Part shown: piece by piece, positions 32,109 through 39,018 of the stretch
How the letters are laid out: every line of letters begins with the position of its first letter
Numbering within the stretch: position 1 is the stretch's first letter
Assembly: GCF_030527935.1 (NCBI RefSeq)
Contig: NZ_JAUMZV010000018.1
Location: forward strand, 1-48,967
Reading direction: 5' to 3'
Length of the DNA stretch: 48,967 bases
From: Kingella sp. (in: b-proteobacteria)
GTDB lineage: Bacteria > Pseudomonadota > Gammaproteobacteria > Burkholderiales > Neisseriaceae
The notes under the pieces: generated by a model
Database searches by the model: none
What the model was told of the DNA's origin: nothing
Seen by the model: only the letters and a program-made list of their open reading frames with translations
Made by a program: the position numbers and the translations under genes

Positions 32109-32151
32109 AAAGGCAGCCTGAAAACACATTAAACGAGTTTCAGGCTGCCTA
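32109..32151 (+). terminator. DUS inverted-pair terminator after gloA
   Basis: AAAGGCAGCCTGAAAAC faces GTTTCAGGCTGCCTAA. Confidence 0.6.
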
Positions 32152-32197
32152 ATTCCACCAATTTGTTAAAATACGCCCTTTTTTCTTAGTGCATATT

Positions 32198-32653
32198 ATG
32201 CAAACCATCCCCAACCACGAACTGCACATGACCACCCTGATTACCCCCGCGATGGCTAATTTCAGCGGCAATCTACACGGTGGCGAACTGCTCAAAATGC
32301 TAGACCAAGTTGCCTACGCCTGCGCCAGCCGCTATTCGGGCAATATGTGTGTAACGCTGTCGGTGGATAACGTGATTTTCAAAGAGCCGATTCATGTGGG
32401 CGAGCTGGTAAACTACTACGCCAGCGTGAACCTTGTGGGGCGCACGTCTATGGAAATCGGCATCCGCGTGGAAGCCGAAAACATCCAAACACGCACTGTG
32501 CGCCACACCAATTCTTGCTATTTCACCATGGTTGCCATGAAAGACGGCAAGCCCGTTGCCGTGCCGCCGCTGGAATTGCAAACCGAGCAGCAAATCCAAC
32601 GCCACGCCGCCGCGCAGCAACGCAAGAAAATGCGCCTGCAAGCCAATCCATAG
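32198..32653 (+). CDS. Acyl-CoA thioesterase, hot-dog fold
   Basis: Hydrolyses acyl-CoA to free acid and CoA; the family has a hexameric double hot-dog in Neisseria. The key parts are ANFSGNLHGGELLKMLDQVAY (the family's catalytic N/D helix), then SVDNVIFKEPIHVGELV and NSCYFTMVAM. 151 residues from ATG at 32198. A GTG three codons earlier is possible, but neither has a clear ribosome site. A -10-like TAAAAT at 32167 leaves a very short leader. The C-terminus is basic (AAQQRKKMRLQ). Acyl-chain preference cannot be read from sequence. Confidence 0.85.
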   Translation: MQTIPNHELHMTTLITPAMANFSGNLHGGELLKMLDQVAYACASRYSGNMCVTLSVDNVIFKEPIHVGELVNYYASVNLVGRTSMEIGIRVEAENIQTRTVRHTNSCYFTMVAMKDGKPVAVPPLELQTEQQIQRHAAAQQRKKMRLQANP

Positions 32654-32713
32654 GCAGCCTGAAAAGACATCACGCACCGTTTAGCAAGGCTTAACCCATT
32701 TTCAGGCTGCCTT
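32652..32713 (+). terminator. DUS inverted pair, long loop
   Basis: TAGGCAGCCTGAAAA and TTTTCAGGCTGCCTTA with a loop of about 30 bp between the thioesterase gene and mnmE. Confidence 0.4.
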
Positions 32714-32736
32714 AGCCATTCCCTTTCAGCTTAAAA

Positions 32737-34173
32737 ATGTTATCCACACAACCATCCACAGACAAACAGCCCACCATCGCCGCCATCGCCACCGCAGCAG
32801 GACGCGGCGGCGTGGGCGTGATTCGCATTTCGGGCAGCCAGCTTTTGCCCATCGCCCAAGCCATCACAGGCGGCAAAACGCCCAAGCCGCGCACCGCGCT
32901 TTACACCGATTTTTTAGACGAACACGGCAACGCCATCGACAACGGCATCCTGCTCTATTTCGCCGCCCCCGCCAGCTTCACCGGCGAAGACGTGATAGAA
33001 CTGCAAGGGCATGGCGGGCAGATTGTGCTGCAAATGCTGCTCAACCGCTGTTTGCAACTGGGCGCGCGCATCGCCGAAGCAGGCGAGTTCACCAAACGCG
33101 CCTTTTTAAACAACAAGCTAGACCTTGCCCAAGCCGAAAGCGTTGCCGATTTAATCGACGCATCCAGCCAAGCCGCCGCCCGCATGGCGGTGCGCTCGCT
33201 CAAAGGCGCGTTTTCCAAGCAAATTCACAATCTGATGGACGATTTAATCACGCTGCGGATGCTGGTTGAAGCCACGCTGGACTTTCCCGAAGAAGAAATA
33301 GATTTTTTGGAAGCCGCCGATGCACAAGGCAAACTTGCCACGCTGCAAAACGAACTATCCACAATTTTATCCACAGCCAGCCAAGGCGCGATTTTGCGCG
33401 AAGGCATGAATGTGGTGCTGGTGGGCGCGCCCAATGTGGGCAAGTCTAGCCTGCTCAACGCGCTGGCGGGCGACGACATCGCCATCGTTACCCATATTGC
33501 AGGCACCACGCGCGACACCGTGCGCGAACACATCACGCTAGATGGCGTGCCCATTCACATCACCGACACCGCAGGCTTGCGCGAGACAGACGATTTAGTA
33601 GAAAAAATCGGCATTGAACGCAGCGAAAAAGCCGTGCAAAACGCCGATGTCGCCCTGATTTTGATAGACCCCGCCGAAGGCATCAACGCCGCCACCCAAG
33701 CAATCTTAGACAAACTGCCCAGCAGCCTAACCCGCATTGTTATCCACAACAAAGCCGACTTGCGCCACGAAGCTCCCAGCCGTGTGGATAACCACATAGG
33801 CAGCCTGAAAACGAGCGCAGCGCGTTTCAGCGAAGCTAAAACCAGCGCAGATAAAACGGACACCCCCGCCACACTGATTAACCTATCCGCCAAAACAGGC
33901 GCAGGGCTGGATTTGCTCAAACAAGCCTTGCTGGATGCGGTGGGCTGGCAAGGTGAAAGCGAAGGCTTGTTCCTTGCCCGCAGCCGCCACATCCACGCGC
34001 TAGAAACCGCCCAGCGCGAGCTAGGCAACGCCGCCCTATGCGGCAATCACCAGCTAGAACTGCTTGCCGAACACCTGCGCCTTGCACAAAACGCGTGCAG
34101 CGAAATCACAGGCGAATTTACCGCCGATGATTTGCTGGGCGTGATATTCAGCCGATTTTGCATTGGTAAATAG
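32737..34173 (+). CDS. mnmE: tRNA modification GTPase MnmE
   Basis: With MnmG it installs the 5-carboxymethylaminomethyl group on wobble uridine. The N-terminal folate-binding domain begins DTIAA-like TIAAIATAAGRGGVGVIRISG. The embedded G domain has G1 GAPNVGKSSL, G2/G3 IAGTTRDTVR and DTAGLRE, and G4 NKAD (about residue 342). The helical C-terminus ends FSRFCIGK with the catalytic Cys. 478 residues, longer than the ~454 of E. coli. GSLK and the residues after it (between NKAD and the SAKTG motif) come from an in-frame DUS, a likely insertion. ATG overlaps TTATCCACA at 32740. Confidence 0.97.
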   Translation: MLSTQPSTDKQPTIAAIATAAGRGGVGVIRISGSQLLPIAQAITGGKTPKPRTALYTDFLDEHGNAIDNGILLYFAAPASFTGEDVIELQGHGGQIVLQMLLNRCLQLGARIAEAGEFTKRAFLNNKLDLAQAESVADLIDASSQAAARMAVRSLKGAFSKQIHNLMDDLITLRMLVEATLDFPEEEIDFLEAADAQGKLATLQNELSTILSTASQGAILREGMNVVLVGAPNVGKSSLLNALAGDDIAIVTHIAGTTRDTVREHITLDGVPIHITDTAGLRETDDLVEKIGIERSEKAVQNADVALILIDPAEGINAATQAILDKLPSSLTRIVIHNKADLRHEAPSRVDNHIGSLKTSAARFSEAKTSADKTDTPATLINLSAKTGAGLDLLKQALLDAVGWQGESEGLFLARSRHIHALETAQRELGNAALCGNHQLELLAEHLRLAQNACSEITGEFTADDLLGVIFSRFCIGK

Positions 34174-34179
34174 GCTCGA

Positions 34180-34219
34180 TGCGTTTCAGGCTGCTTCAAA
34201 TCAAAGGCAGCCTGAAAAC
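34180..34219 (+). terminator. DUS inverted pair after mnmE
   Basis: GTTTCAGGCTGCTT faces AAAGGCAGCCTGAAAAC. Confidence 0.5.
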
Positions 34220-34244
34220 ATAGTTAGCTAAAATAACAACGCAA

Positions 34245-34325
34245 GTAGGGTGTGTGGCTTTGCCACGCACGCGGTTGGCACATTCCAAGTTAAATCCGCG
34301 TGCGTGCCTACGGTACACACCCTAC
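34245..34325. repeat. Repeat family D, inverted repeat with 30-bp arms
   Basis: Left arm starts GTAGGGTGTGTGGC and ends CACGCACGCGG; right arm starts CCGCGTGCGTGCC and ends TACACACCCTAC. Only about eight central positions of each arm differ. Arms are separated by about 21 bp. A partial copy stands at 45578. Similar GTAGGGTG(C/T)GT repeats are widespread in bacteria. Confidence 0.65.
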
Positions 34326-34419
34326 ACACCAAAGTCTCATACTTTTGCACAATCCAAAGGCAGCCTGAAAACCCCATCCACGCCGTTACCCCACCTTTCC
34401 CTAATCCCCGAGACCCATC

Positions 34420-34647
34420 ATGGCAAAAAAATCCCCACCCAAAAGTTTTGAAGACGCAATCGCCCGTTTAGAAACCATCACCCAATCCATGCAAAACACC
34501 GCCCAGCCGCTAGAAGAAGCCCTAGCCCACTACGCCGAAGGTGTGGAATTGGTGCGCTATTGCCAGCAAAAACTCGCCGCCGTGGAGCAAAAAATCCAAG
34601 TATTAGACAACGGCGACTTAACCGACTGGGAGCTATCAGGTGAATGA
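34420..34647 (+). CDS. xseB: Exodeoxyribonuclease VII small subunit
   Basis: The small subunit of the single-strand exonuclease that works in mismatch repair and SOS-linked degradation; it binds many copies to one XseA. 75 residues with the family pattern: SFEDAIARLETITQSMQ, then PLEEALAHYAEGVELVRYCQQKL and the C-terminal VLDNGDL. Two helices form a hairpin coiled coil. ATG 34420 has no strong Shine-Dalgarno. The stop overlaps the ispA start by 8 bp, a conserved pair in Proteobacteria. xseA is not in the window. Confidence 0.95.
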   Translation: MAKKSPPKSFEDAIARLETITQSMQNTAQPLEEALAHYAEGVELVRYCQQKLAAVEQKIQVLDNGDLTDWELSGE

Positions 34648-35527
34648 TTTTGTAGCATGGCAACACGCCGCGCAGGCGCACACCGAAGCCGTTTTGCAAC
34701 GCCTGCTGCCCGCAGGCAACCACGCGCCGCAAGACCTGCACGCAGCCATGCGCTACGCCGCGTTGGATGGCGGCAAACGCCTGCGCCCCATGCTGGTGCT
34801 CGCCGCATCCGAGCTAGGCGAGCGCGTTCGGGCTGCCTGCGAAGCCGCGCTGGCGGCGGTGGAGTGCATCCATGTTTACTCGCTGGTGCACGACGATATG
34901 CCCGAAATGGACAACGACACCCTGCGGCGCGGCAAGCCCACCTGCCATGTGGCATACGGCGCAGCCACCGCGCTGTTAGTGGGCGATGCCCTGCAAACGC
35001 TGGCGTTTGACGTGCTCTCGCGCCCAACCGCATTGCCCGCCGCGCGGCAGCTGCAAATGCTCAACGTGTTGGCACGCGCATCAGGCAGCGCAGGCATGGC
35101 AGGCGGGCAAGCGATTGATTTGGCAAACGTGGGGCGCGATTTGCCACAAAATGCGTTGGAACAAATGCATAGCCTGAAAACAGGCGCGCTGATTCGCGCC
35201 GCCGTGCAACTGGGCGCATTGAGCTGCCCCGATGCCAGCGAAGCCGCGCTCGCCGCGCTGGATGAATACGCCCGCAAGCTGGGCTTGGCGTTTCAAGTGA
35301 TTGATGACGTGCTGGACTGCGCCGCCGACACCTCCACGCTGGGCAAAACCGCAGGCAAAGATGCCGATGCCGACAAGCCCACCTATGTGAAACTGCTGGG
35401 CTTGAATGCCGCCCGCGCTTACGCCGAGCAATTAGCCACCGACGCAATCAATGCGCTGGCCACCTTTGGCGAACGCGCCACACGCCTGCGCGAGCTGGCT
35501 GAATTTACCATCGGTCGCAAGTTTTAA
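34640..35527 (+). CDS. ispA: Farnesyl diphosphate synthase
   Basis: Condenses DMAPP and IPP twice to give farnesyl diphosphate, the precursor of quinone tails and undecaprenyl lipids. The first Asp-rich motif is LVHDDMPEMDND and the second is FQVIDDVLD. GGKRLRP (about residue 44) binds IPP. Short-chain type with two residues between the Asp pair in motif 1 (DDMPEMD). 295 residues. The GTG start overlaps the end of xseB (translational coupling likely); an ATG in a different frame four bases on is not used. The coding strand is notably C-rich, like mnmE and xseB. Confidence 0.95.
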   Translation: MNDFVAWQHAAQAHTEAVLQRLLPAGNHAPQDLHAAMRYAALDGGKRLRPMLVLAASELGERVRAACEAALAAVECIHVYSLVHDDMPEMDNDTLRRGKPTCHVAYGAATALLVGDALQTLAFDVLSRPTALPAARQLQMLNVLARASGSAGMAGGQAIDLANVGRDLPQNALEQMHSLKTGALIRAAVQLGALSCPDASEAALAALDEYARKLGLAFQVIDDVLDCAADTSTLGKTAGKDADADKPTYVKLLGLNAARAYAEQLATDAINALATFGERATRLRELAEFTIGRKF

Positions 35528-35586
35528 CCGCATCTGCCGCCGCAGTAGAATGGCGTAAACAAAAGGCAGCCTGAAAATTGATTTTG

Positions 35587-35628
35587 CCAGCGCACGGCTT
35601 GCCAGCAAGCCGTAAGAAGCGCGGATTA
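35587..35628. repeat. Palindromic repeat family B, copy 3
   Basis: CCAGCGCACGGCTTGCCAGC followed by AAGCCGTAAGAAGCGC and GGATTA matches copies at 2249 and 6715 with a few changes. DUS lie on both sides (35562 and 35630). Confidence 0.65.
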
Positions 35629-35680
35629 GCTTTTCAGGCTGCCTATCTTTGCGCCCGCGTTTAGGCAGCCTGAAACCCAA

Positions 35681-35768
35681 AATGGAGCGGCGACGGCTCG
35701 TTGTTAAATGCTGTATTCAATAAAGCTGTATCGTTTAGCGCAATGTGAGCGAGCCGCCAACGCTCCAT
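35681..35768. repeat. Repeat family C, copy 2
   Basis: Left arm AATGGAGCGGCGACGGCTCG and right arm CGAGCCGCCAACGCTCCAT, with GTTGCGGGGTTTGCAAA after it, as in copy 1. The gap from 35528 to 35856 holds only repeats, DUS and a terminator. Confidence 0.65.
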
Positions 35769-35807
35769 CGGTTGCGGGGTTTGCAAAGATGGCAGCCTGA
35801 AAAAACA

Positions 35808-35840
35808 AAACCGTTTGCTGTCCTGACAAACGGTTTTTTT
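35808..35840. terminator. Rho-independent terminator
   Basis: AAACCGTTTG and CAAACGGTTT with an 9-bp loop and T/A tracts on both sides. It would end the minus-strand membrane protein gene and read-through from the left. Confidence 0.75.
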
Positions 35841-35856
35841 GTTGAATAAACTGTTT

Positions 35857-36072
35857 TCAGGCTGCCTTATCGCGTTCATGCTGTTCCGTCATCTCTTCCA
35901 ACTTCATCCGCTTATTGCGCCGCCGAATCAACACCACCCACACCAAAAACAGCGTAGGCAACACCGTCCAAAACACCAAATAAATCAACACCCGCGCCAA
36001 GCCTTGCGGATACTGCGCGATGGAAAACATCAGGGTTACGAAAATATAGCCGATTAGGATGATGTGCCACAT
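35857..36072 (-). CDS. Small integral membrane protein, 71 residues
   Basis: The family is not recognised. It has two hydrophobic helices: MWHIILIGYIFVTLMF (about 1-16) and VLIYLVFWTVLPTLFLVWVVLI (about 28-49), followed by a basic segment RRRNKRMKLEE that should stay in the cytosol by the positive-inside rule, and a charged tail. No Shine-Dalgarno better than GAGT is visible. Its own terminator and the distance from neighbours suggest a single gene. Similar short proteins occur in Neisseriaceae; none has a known role to my knowledge. Confidence 0.65.
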   Translation of the reverse strand: MWHIILIGYIFVTLMFSIAQYPQGLARVLIYLVFWTVLPTLFLVWVVLIRRRNKRMKLEEMTEQHERDKAA

Positions 36073-36128
36073 GGTTTACTCAAAAATAAAGAATGAAAAC
36101 TGTATTTGCAAAACTTTTGCTTTACTAT

Positions 36129-36150
36129 TGTACTGTGTAATCACAATAAG
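36129..36150 (+). promoter_or_regulatory. Possible operator of the toxin-antitoxin operon
   Basis: ATTGT and ACAAT flank TGTG-TAAT-CACA, a nested inverted repeat about 10-30 bp before the antitoxin start. Antitoxins of the DinJ/RelB type repress their own promoter at such sites. No binding evidence. Confidence 0.35.
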
Positions 36151-36159
36151 GAAAATAAA

Positions 36160-36450
36160 ATGAGCAGCATCAATTTCAATATTCGCATGGACGAAAGCCT
36201 GAAAGAACGCGCCTTTCCCATTATTGAAAGCTACGGTTTAACGCCTGCGCAGGCGGTTAAGCTGTTTTTTAACCAAATTGCCAATACACGCAGCATCCCG
36301 CTGTCGTTTAATTATGATAACCGCGTGCCCAACGAAGCAACGCGCCAAGCCATGTTGGAAGCGGTAGCGCGGCGTGCCAGCGGCGATATGGGCAAGGGCT
36401 ATACTGATTTGAACGAGATGATGCGCGATATTCAGGAGTGGCAGGAGTGA
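36160..36450 (+). CDS. dinJ: DinJ/RelB-family antitoxin
   Basis: The antitoxin of a type II module. The N-terminus INFNIRMDESLKERAFPIIESYGLTPAQAVKLFF is the ribbon-helix-helix DNA-binding part of the DinJ family (residues 3-45); the rest, ending MMRDIQEWQE, would wrap the toxin. 96 residues from the ATG at 36160, which has AAGGAAAATAA before it; an upstream in-frame ATG has none. Its stop overlaps the toxin start by 4 bp (GTGA). Repression of its own promoter is expected. Confidence 0.9.
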   Translation: MSSINFNIRMDESLKERAFPIIESYGLTPAQAVKLFFNQIANTRSIPLSFNYDNRVPNEATRQAMLEAVARRASGDMGKGYTDLNEMMRDIQEWQE

Positions 36451-36722
36451 GCCAGTTTCAGCTATTTGCGCTCAACTCGTTTAAACGCGATGCCAAAAAA
36501 CGCTGGGAAGTTTTGTTAAGGCCAGCGTATGTGGAAGTGGATTATTGCCTAATCAATGGCGTGCCGATGCCTGAAAAATATAAAGACCACGATTTAAAAG
36601 GCGATTGGGTTGGATTTCGGGAATGCCATATCCAGCCCGATATGTTGTTGATTTATGAGCGGGGTGATGACAATAAAATCCAACTGGTGCGATTGGGCTC
36701 GCATGCCGAATTGTTTAGCTAG
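36447..36722 (+). CDS. yafQ: YafQ-family mRNA-interferase toxin
   Basis: A ribosome-dependent mRNA endonuclease of the RelE/YafQ family. The catalytic residues of YafQ are in place: His in KYKDHDLKGDW, His and Asp in ECHIQPDMLLIYER, and His in RLGSHAELF near the end. The N-terminus FALNSFKRDAKKR is the usual first helix. 91 residues. Start GTG 36447 overlaps the antitoxin TGA and has AGGAG in front; a GTG three codons earlier is less good. All catalytic residues remain, so the toxin should be active. Confidence 0.92.
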   Translation: MSQFQLFALNSFKRDAKKRWEVLLRPAYVEVDYCLINGVPMPEKYKDHDLKGDWVGFRECHIQPDMLLIYERGDDNKIQLVRLGSHAELFS

Positions 36723-36750
36723 GAGTTATTGATTATCACAGCCCTAGTAC

Positions 36751-37077
36751 TTACCGCCCGTGCGTCAGCTGCAAAACCGCGCCGTTTTGCTTGTTGATAA
36801 CAATAAAAAACGTGCCGCCCCGTTTGTTGGGTTTCAGGCTGCCTGAAACCACCCAAGCGGTTGGTGTTTCCTGCACTTGGTAGGGATTTTGTTGGGTTGC
36901 GCGGGTTTTGCCATACACATTGGCGATATGAACTTCGGCGAGTGCTTCGGCATGGGCGCGGGTTTTGACTAGAATGTAGTCGTTTTGGTTTAGGATGTTG
37001 TGGTCAGGAGCGGCTTGGGTTGGGGTGGTCATCAATAGGCTGATTAGGATGGGATAGATTAAAAATTTGAGCGACAT
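36751..37077 (-). CDS. Secreted NTF2-fold immunity-like protein
   Basis: A signal peptide is clear: MSLKFLIYPILISLLMTTPTQA, cleavage after QAA/P. The mature 85 residues match the Imm-NTF2 type (YbbC/YhhH-like): AEALAEVHIANVYGKTRATQQ, PYQVQETPTAWVVSGSL with the conserved Trp, then RGGTFFIVINKQNGAVLQLTHGR with the final strand. In other bacteria such proteins neutralise contact-dependent or polymorphic toxins. No toxin gene is next to it. ATG at 37077 has AAGGAATATC before it on the coding strand; a 53-codon upstream extension crosses the lpxD end and DUS, and is rejected. Confidence 0.72.
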   Translation of the reverse strand: MSLKFLIYPILISLLMTTPTQAAPDHNILNQNDYILVKTRAHAEALAEVHIANVYGKTRATQQNPYQVQETPTAWVVSGSLKPNKRGGTFFIVINKQNGAVLQLTHGR

Positions 37078-37096
37078 GATATTCCTTGCGATAGCG

Positions 37097-37138
37097 TTTT
37101 CAGGCTGCCTATTGTTCCTAGCAATAGGCAGCCTGAAA
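37097..37138 (-). terminator. DUS inverted-pair terminator after lpxD
   Basis: TTTTCAGGCTGCCTATTG faces CAATAGGCAGCCTGAAA, ending 1 bp before the lpxD stop codon. Confidence 0.65.
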
Positions 37139-37139
37139 C

Positions 37140-38174
37140 CTATTCGCCGTGTTGTTCGGCTAATTGCGCTTCCAATGCTTTGATGCGCTTGTGCATTTCG
37201 TTTAGGTGGTTCAGGTGCACGGCGTTGCGCGTCCATTCGCGGAAGGTTTGCATCGGGTAGATGCTGGCGTAGTGCGTGCCGCTTTCTTTGATGCTGTGGG
37301 TTACCGATGTGCCGCCGCCGATGGTGGTTTTGTCGGCAATTTCAATATGCCCCACCGTGCCCACGCCGCCGCCGAGTATGCAGTAATCGCCAATTTTCAC
37401 GCTGCCTGAAATGCCTGTGCACGAAGCAATCACGGTGTGCGCGCCGATTTGGCAGTTGTGGGCGATTTGAATCAGGTTGTCTATTTTGGTGCCGCGCCCA
37501 ACGGTGGTGTCGCTCATCGCGCCGCGGTCTATGGTGGTGTTTGCGCCGATTTCCACATCATCGCCCAGCGTAACCGCGCCTGTTTGCGGGATTTTGAGCC
37601 AATGGTCGCCCGCAAACGCCAGCCCAAAGCCGTCTGCGCCGATGATGCTGCCTGAATGGATTTCTACGCGGTTGCCCAGCGTGCAGCCGTGGTAAACGGT
37701 TACATTGGGATGCAGCACAACTTGGCTGCCCAGCGTGCAATCGTGTTCCACCACGCTGTTGGGCAGGATGCGGCATTGTTCACCCAACACCGTGCGCGCG
37801 CCGATGTACACATTTGCGCCAATTTCGCAGCTTGCTGGCACGCGGGCGGTGGGGTCGATGACGGCGGTGGGGTGTATGCCCGCTTGGGCAACGGGCGCGG
37901 GGTGGAATAAACGCGCCACTTGGGCGAAGTAAAGATAGGGGTCGGGCGCGATAATCAGGTTGCGGTTGGGGAATAGCTCGGCGGCTTTTTGCGACACGAT
38001 GATGGCACCCGCTTGGCTGTGCTCCACTTCGCTTTTATATTTGGGGTTGGCAAGAAAGGTGATTTCATGCGTTTGGGCGCGAGCGGCGGGGGCAACGGCG
38101 GAGATGGCAATGTTGTCGCCAATAAGCGTACCGCCGAGTTGTTCGGTGAGCTGGGATAGGGTGAATGGGGTCAT
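37140..38174 (-). CDS. lpxD: UDP-3-O-(3-hydroxyacyl)glucosamine N-acyltransferase
   Basis: Adds the second 3-hydroxyacyl chain in lipid A synthesis. The N-terminal uridine-binding domain (about 1-100) has NPKYKSEVEHSQAGAIIVS. It is followed by a left-handed beta helix with hexapeptide repeats (about 100-310) with the catalytic His in LIQIAHNCQIGAHTVI, and a C-terminal helix KRIKALEAQL. 344 residues is normal. ATG follows AAGGAGTTCCCC. It belongs to rseP-bamA-skp-lpxD on the minus strand but is set apart from skp by two DUS hairpins. fabZ and lpxA, which commonly follow, are elsewhere. Confidence 0.97.
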   Translation of the reverse strand: MTPFTLSQLTEQLGGTLIGDNIAISAVAPAARAQTHEITFLANPKYKSEVEHSQAGAIIVSQKAAELFPNRNLIIAPDPYLYFAQVARLFHPAPVAQAGIHPTAVIDPTARVPASCEIGANVYIGARTVLGEQCRILPNSVVEHDCTLGSQVVLHPNVTVYHGCTLGNRVEIHSGSIIGADGFGLAFAGDHWLKIPQTGAVTLGDDVEIGANTTIDRGAMSDTTVGRGTKIDNLIQIAHNCQIGAHTVIASCTGISGSVKIGDYCILGGGVGTVGHIEIADKTTIGGGTSVTHSIKESGTHYASIYPMQTFREWTRNAVHLNHLNEMHKRIKALEAQLAEQHGE

Positions 38175-38210
38175 GCGGGGAACTCCTTGGGTTGGGTTGG
38201 GCTGAATTGG

Positions 38211-38249
38211 GTTTCAGACTGCCTTGTGCGTTTGATAGGCAGCCTGAAA
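38211..38249 (-). terminator. DUS inverted pair between skp and lpxD (1)
   Basis: GTTTCAGACTGCCTTGTG-like arm faces ATAGGCAGCCTGAAAAT; the left arm has one variant base. Confidence 0.45.
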
Positions 38250-38284
38250 ATGGGCTAATAAAAAAGGCGACGCATAATCACGCC

Positions 38285-38327
38285 AAAGGCAGCCTGAAAT
38301 TCGTTTCACCGTTTTCAGGCTGCCTTT
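38285..38327 (-). terminator. DUS inverted-pair terminator after skp (2)
   Basis: AAAGGCAGCCTGAAAT and TTTTCAGGCTGCCTTTA, 11 bp past the skp stop. Confidence 0.6.
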
Positions 38328-38337
38328 AATGCGTGTG

Positions 38338-38850
38338 CTACTTCATTTCGTCTAACAGTTTAATCACGCGGTCGGTAATGTCGTATTGCTGGGTAACAAA
38401 CACCGCTTCTTGCACAATCAAATCGTATTTTTCTTTTTCGGCGATATTGCGGATAACCGTGTTGGCGTTGTTTTGCAGTGCGGCAAATTCTTCGTTGCGG
38501 CGCAGGTTGTATTCTTCGGCAAGGCGGGCGGAAGCCATGCGGTATTGCTTGCCTGTTTCCAGCAATTTGGCTTCGGTTTGTTTACGCGCTGCGTTGCTCA
38601 ATTTGCCGTGAGTAAGTTGTTTTCGCAGCTTGATGCCTTGCTGTTGCAGCGCGTTCAGTTTTTGCTGTTGCGCGCCAAATTCTTGCTGCAAAGTGGCTTC
38701 AATGCGTTGCGCGGCTTGGGTTTCGGTATAAACGCGCTCGGGGTTCACATAGCCGAATTTTTGCACCCGCTCGGCATGGGCGGGCAAGGCAATCAGGCAG
38801 CCTGAAAACACAGCAGCAGCGCAAAAGTTTCGGATGGTTCGGGATTTCAT
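38338..38850 (-). CDS. skp: OmpH/Skp periplasmic chaperone
   Basis: A trimeric periplasmic holdase that carries unfolded outer-membrane proteins toward BamA. The signal peptide MKSRTIRNFCAAAVFSGCLIALPAHA ends at AHA/E; the Cys in it is not in a lipobox context. The mature chain has FGYVNPERVYTET (start of the Skp core) and long coiled-coil helices from about residue 52 (GAQQQKLNALQQQGIKLRKQ, then QYRMASARLAEEYNLRRNEE), closing with ITDRVIKLLDEMK. 170 residues. It lies 169 bp after bamA on the minus strand with a terminator between. Confidence 0.93.
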   Translation of the reverse strand: MKSRTIRNFCAAAVFSGCLIALPAHAERVQKFGYVNPERVYTETQAAQRIEATLQQEFGAQQQKLNALQQQGIKLRKQLTHGKLSNAARKQTEAKLLETGKQYRMASARLAEEYNLRRNEEFAALQNNANTVIRNIAEKEKYDLIVQEAVFVTQQYDITDRVIKLLDEMK

Positions 38851-38973
38851 GTTTGAGTTTCCTATTTTTCGGTTTATTTGTGATACGCTGGATGGCGCGT
38901 AGGGTTGAGTTTATTCATTGCCTGCGGATAAAGCAACCGCGCAAATCAATTTTCAGGCTGCCGATAGCCGATA

Positions 38974-39015
38974 CAAAAGCCCGTTGGCAGTCATCAACCG
39001 CCAACAGGCTTTTTG
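38974..39015 (-). terminator. Rho-independent terminator after bamA
   Basis: AAAAGCCTGTTGGC and GCCAACGGGCTTTT on the minus strand, then TGTATC. It is followed by a DUS. It interrupts the bamA-skp unit, so skp may have its own promoter. Confidence 0.65.
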
Positions 39016-39018
39016 CTG

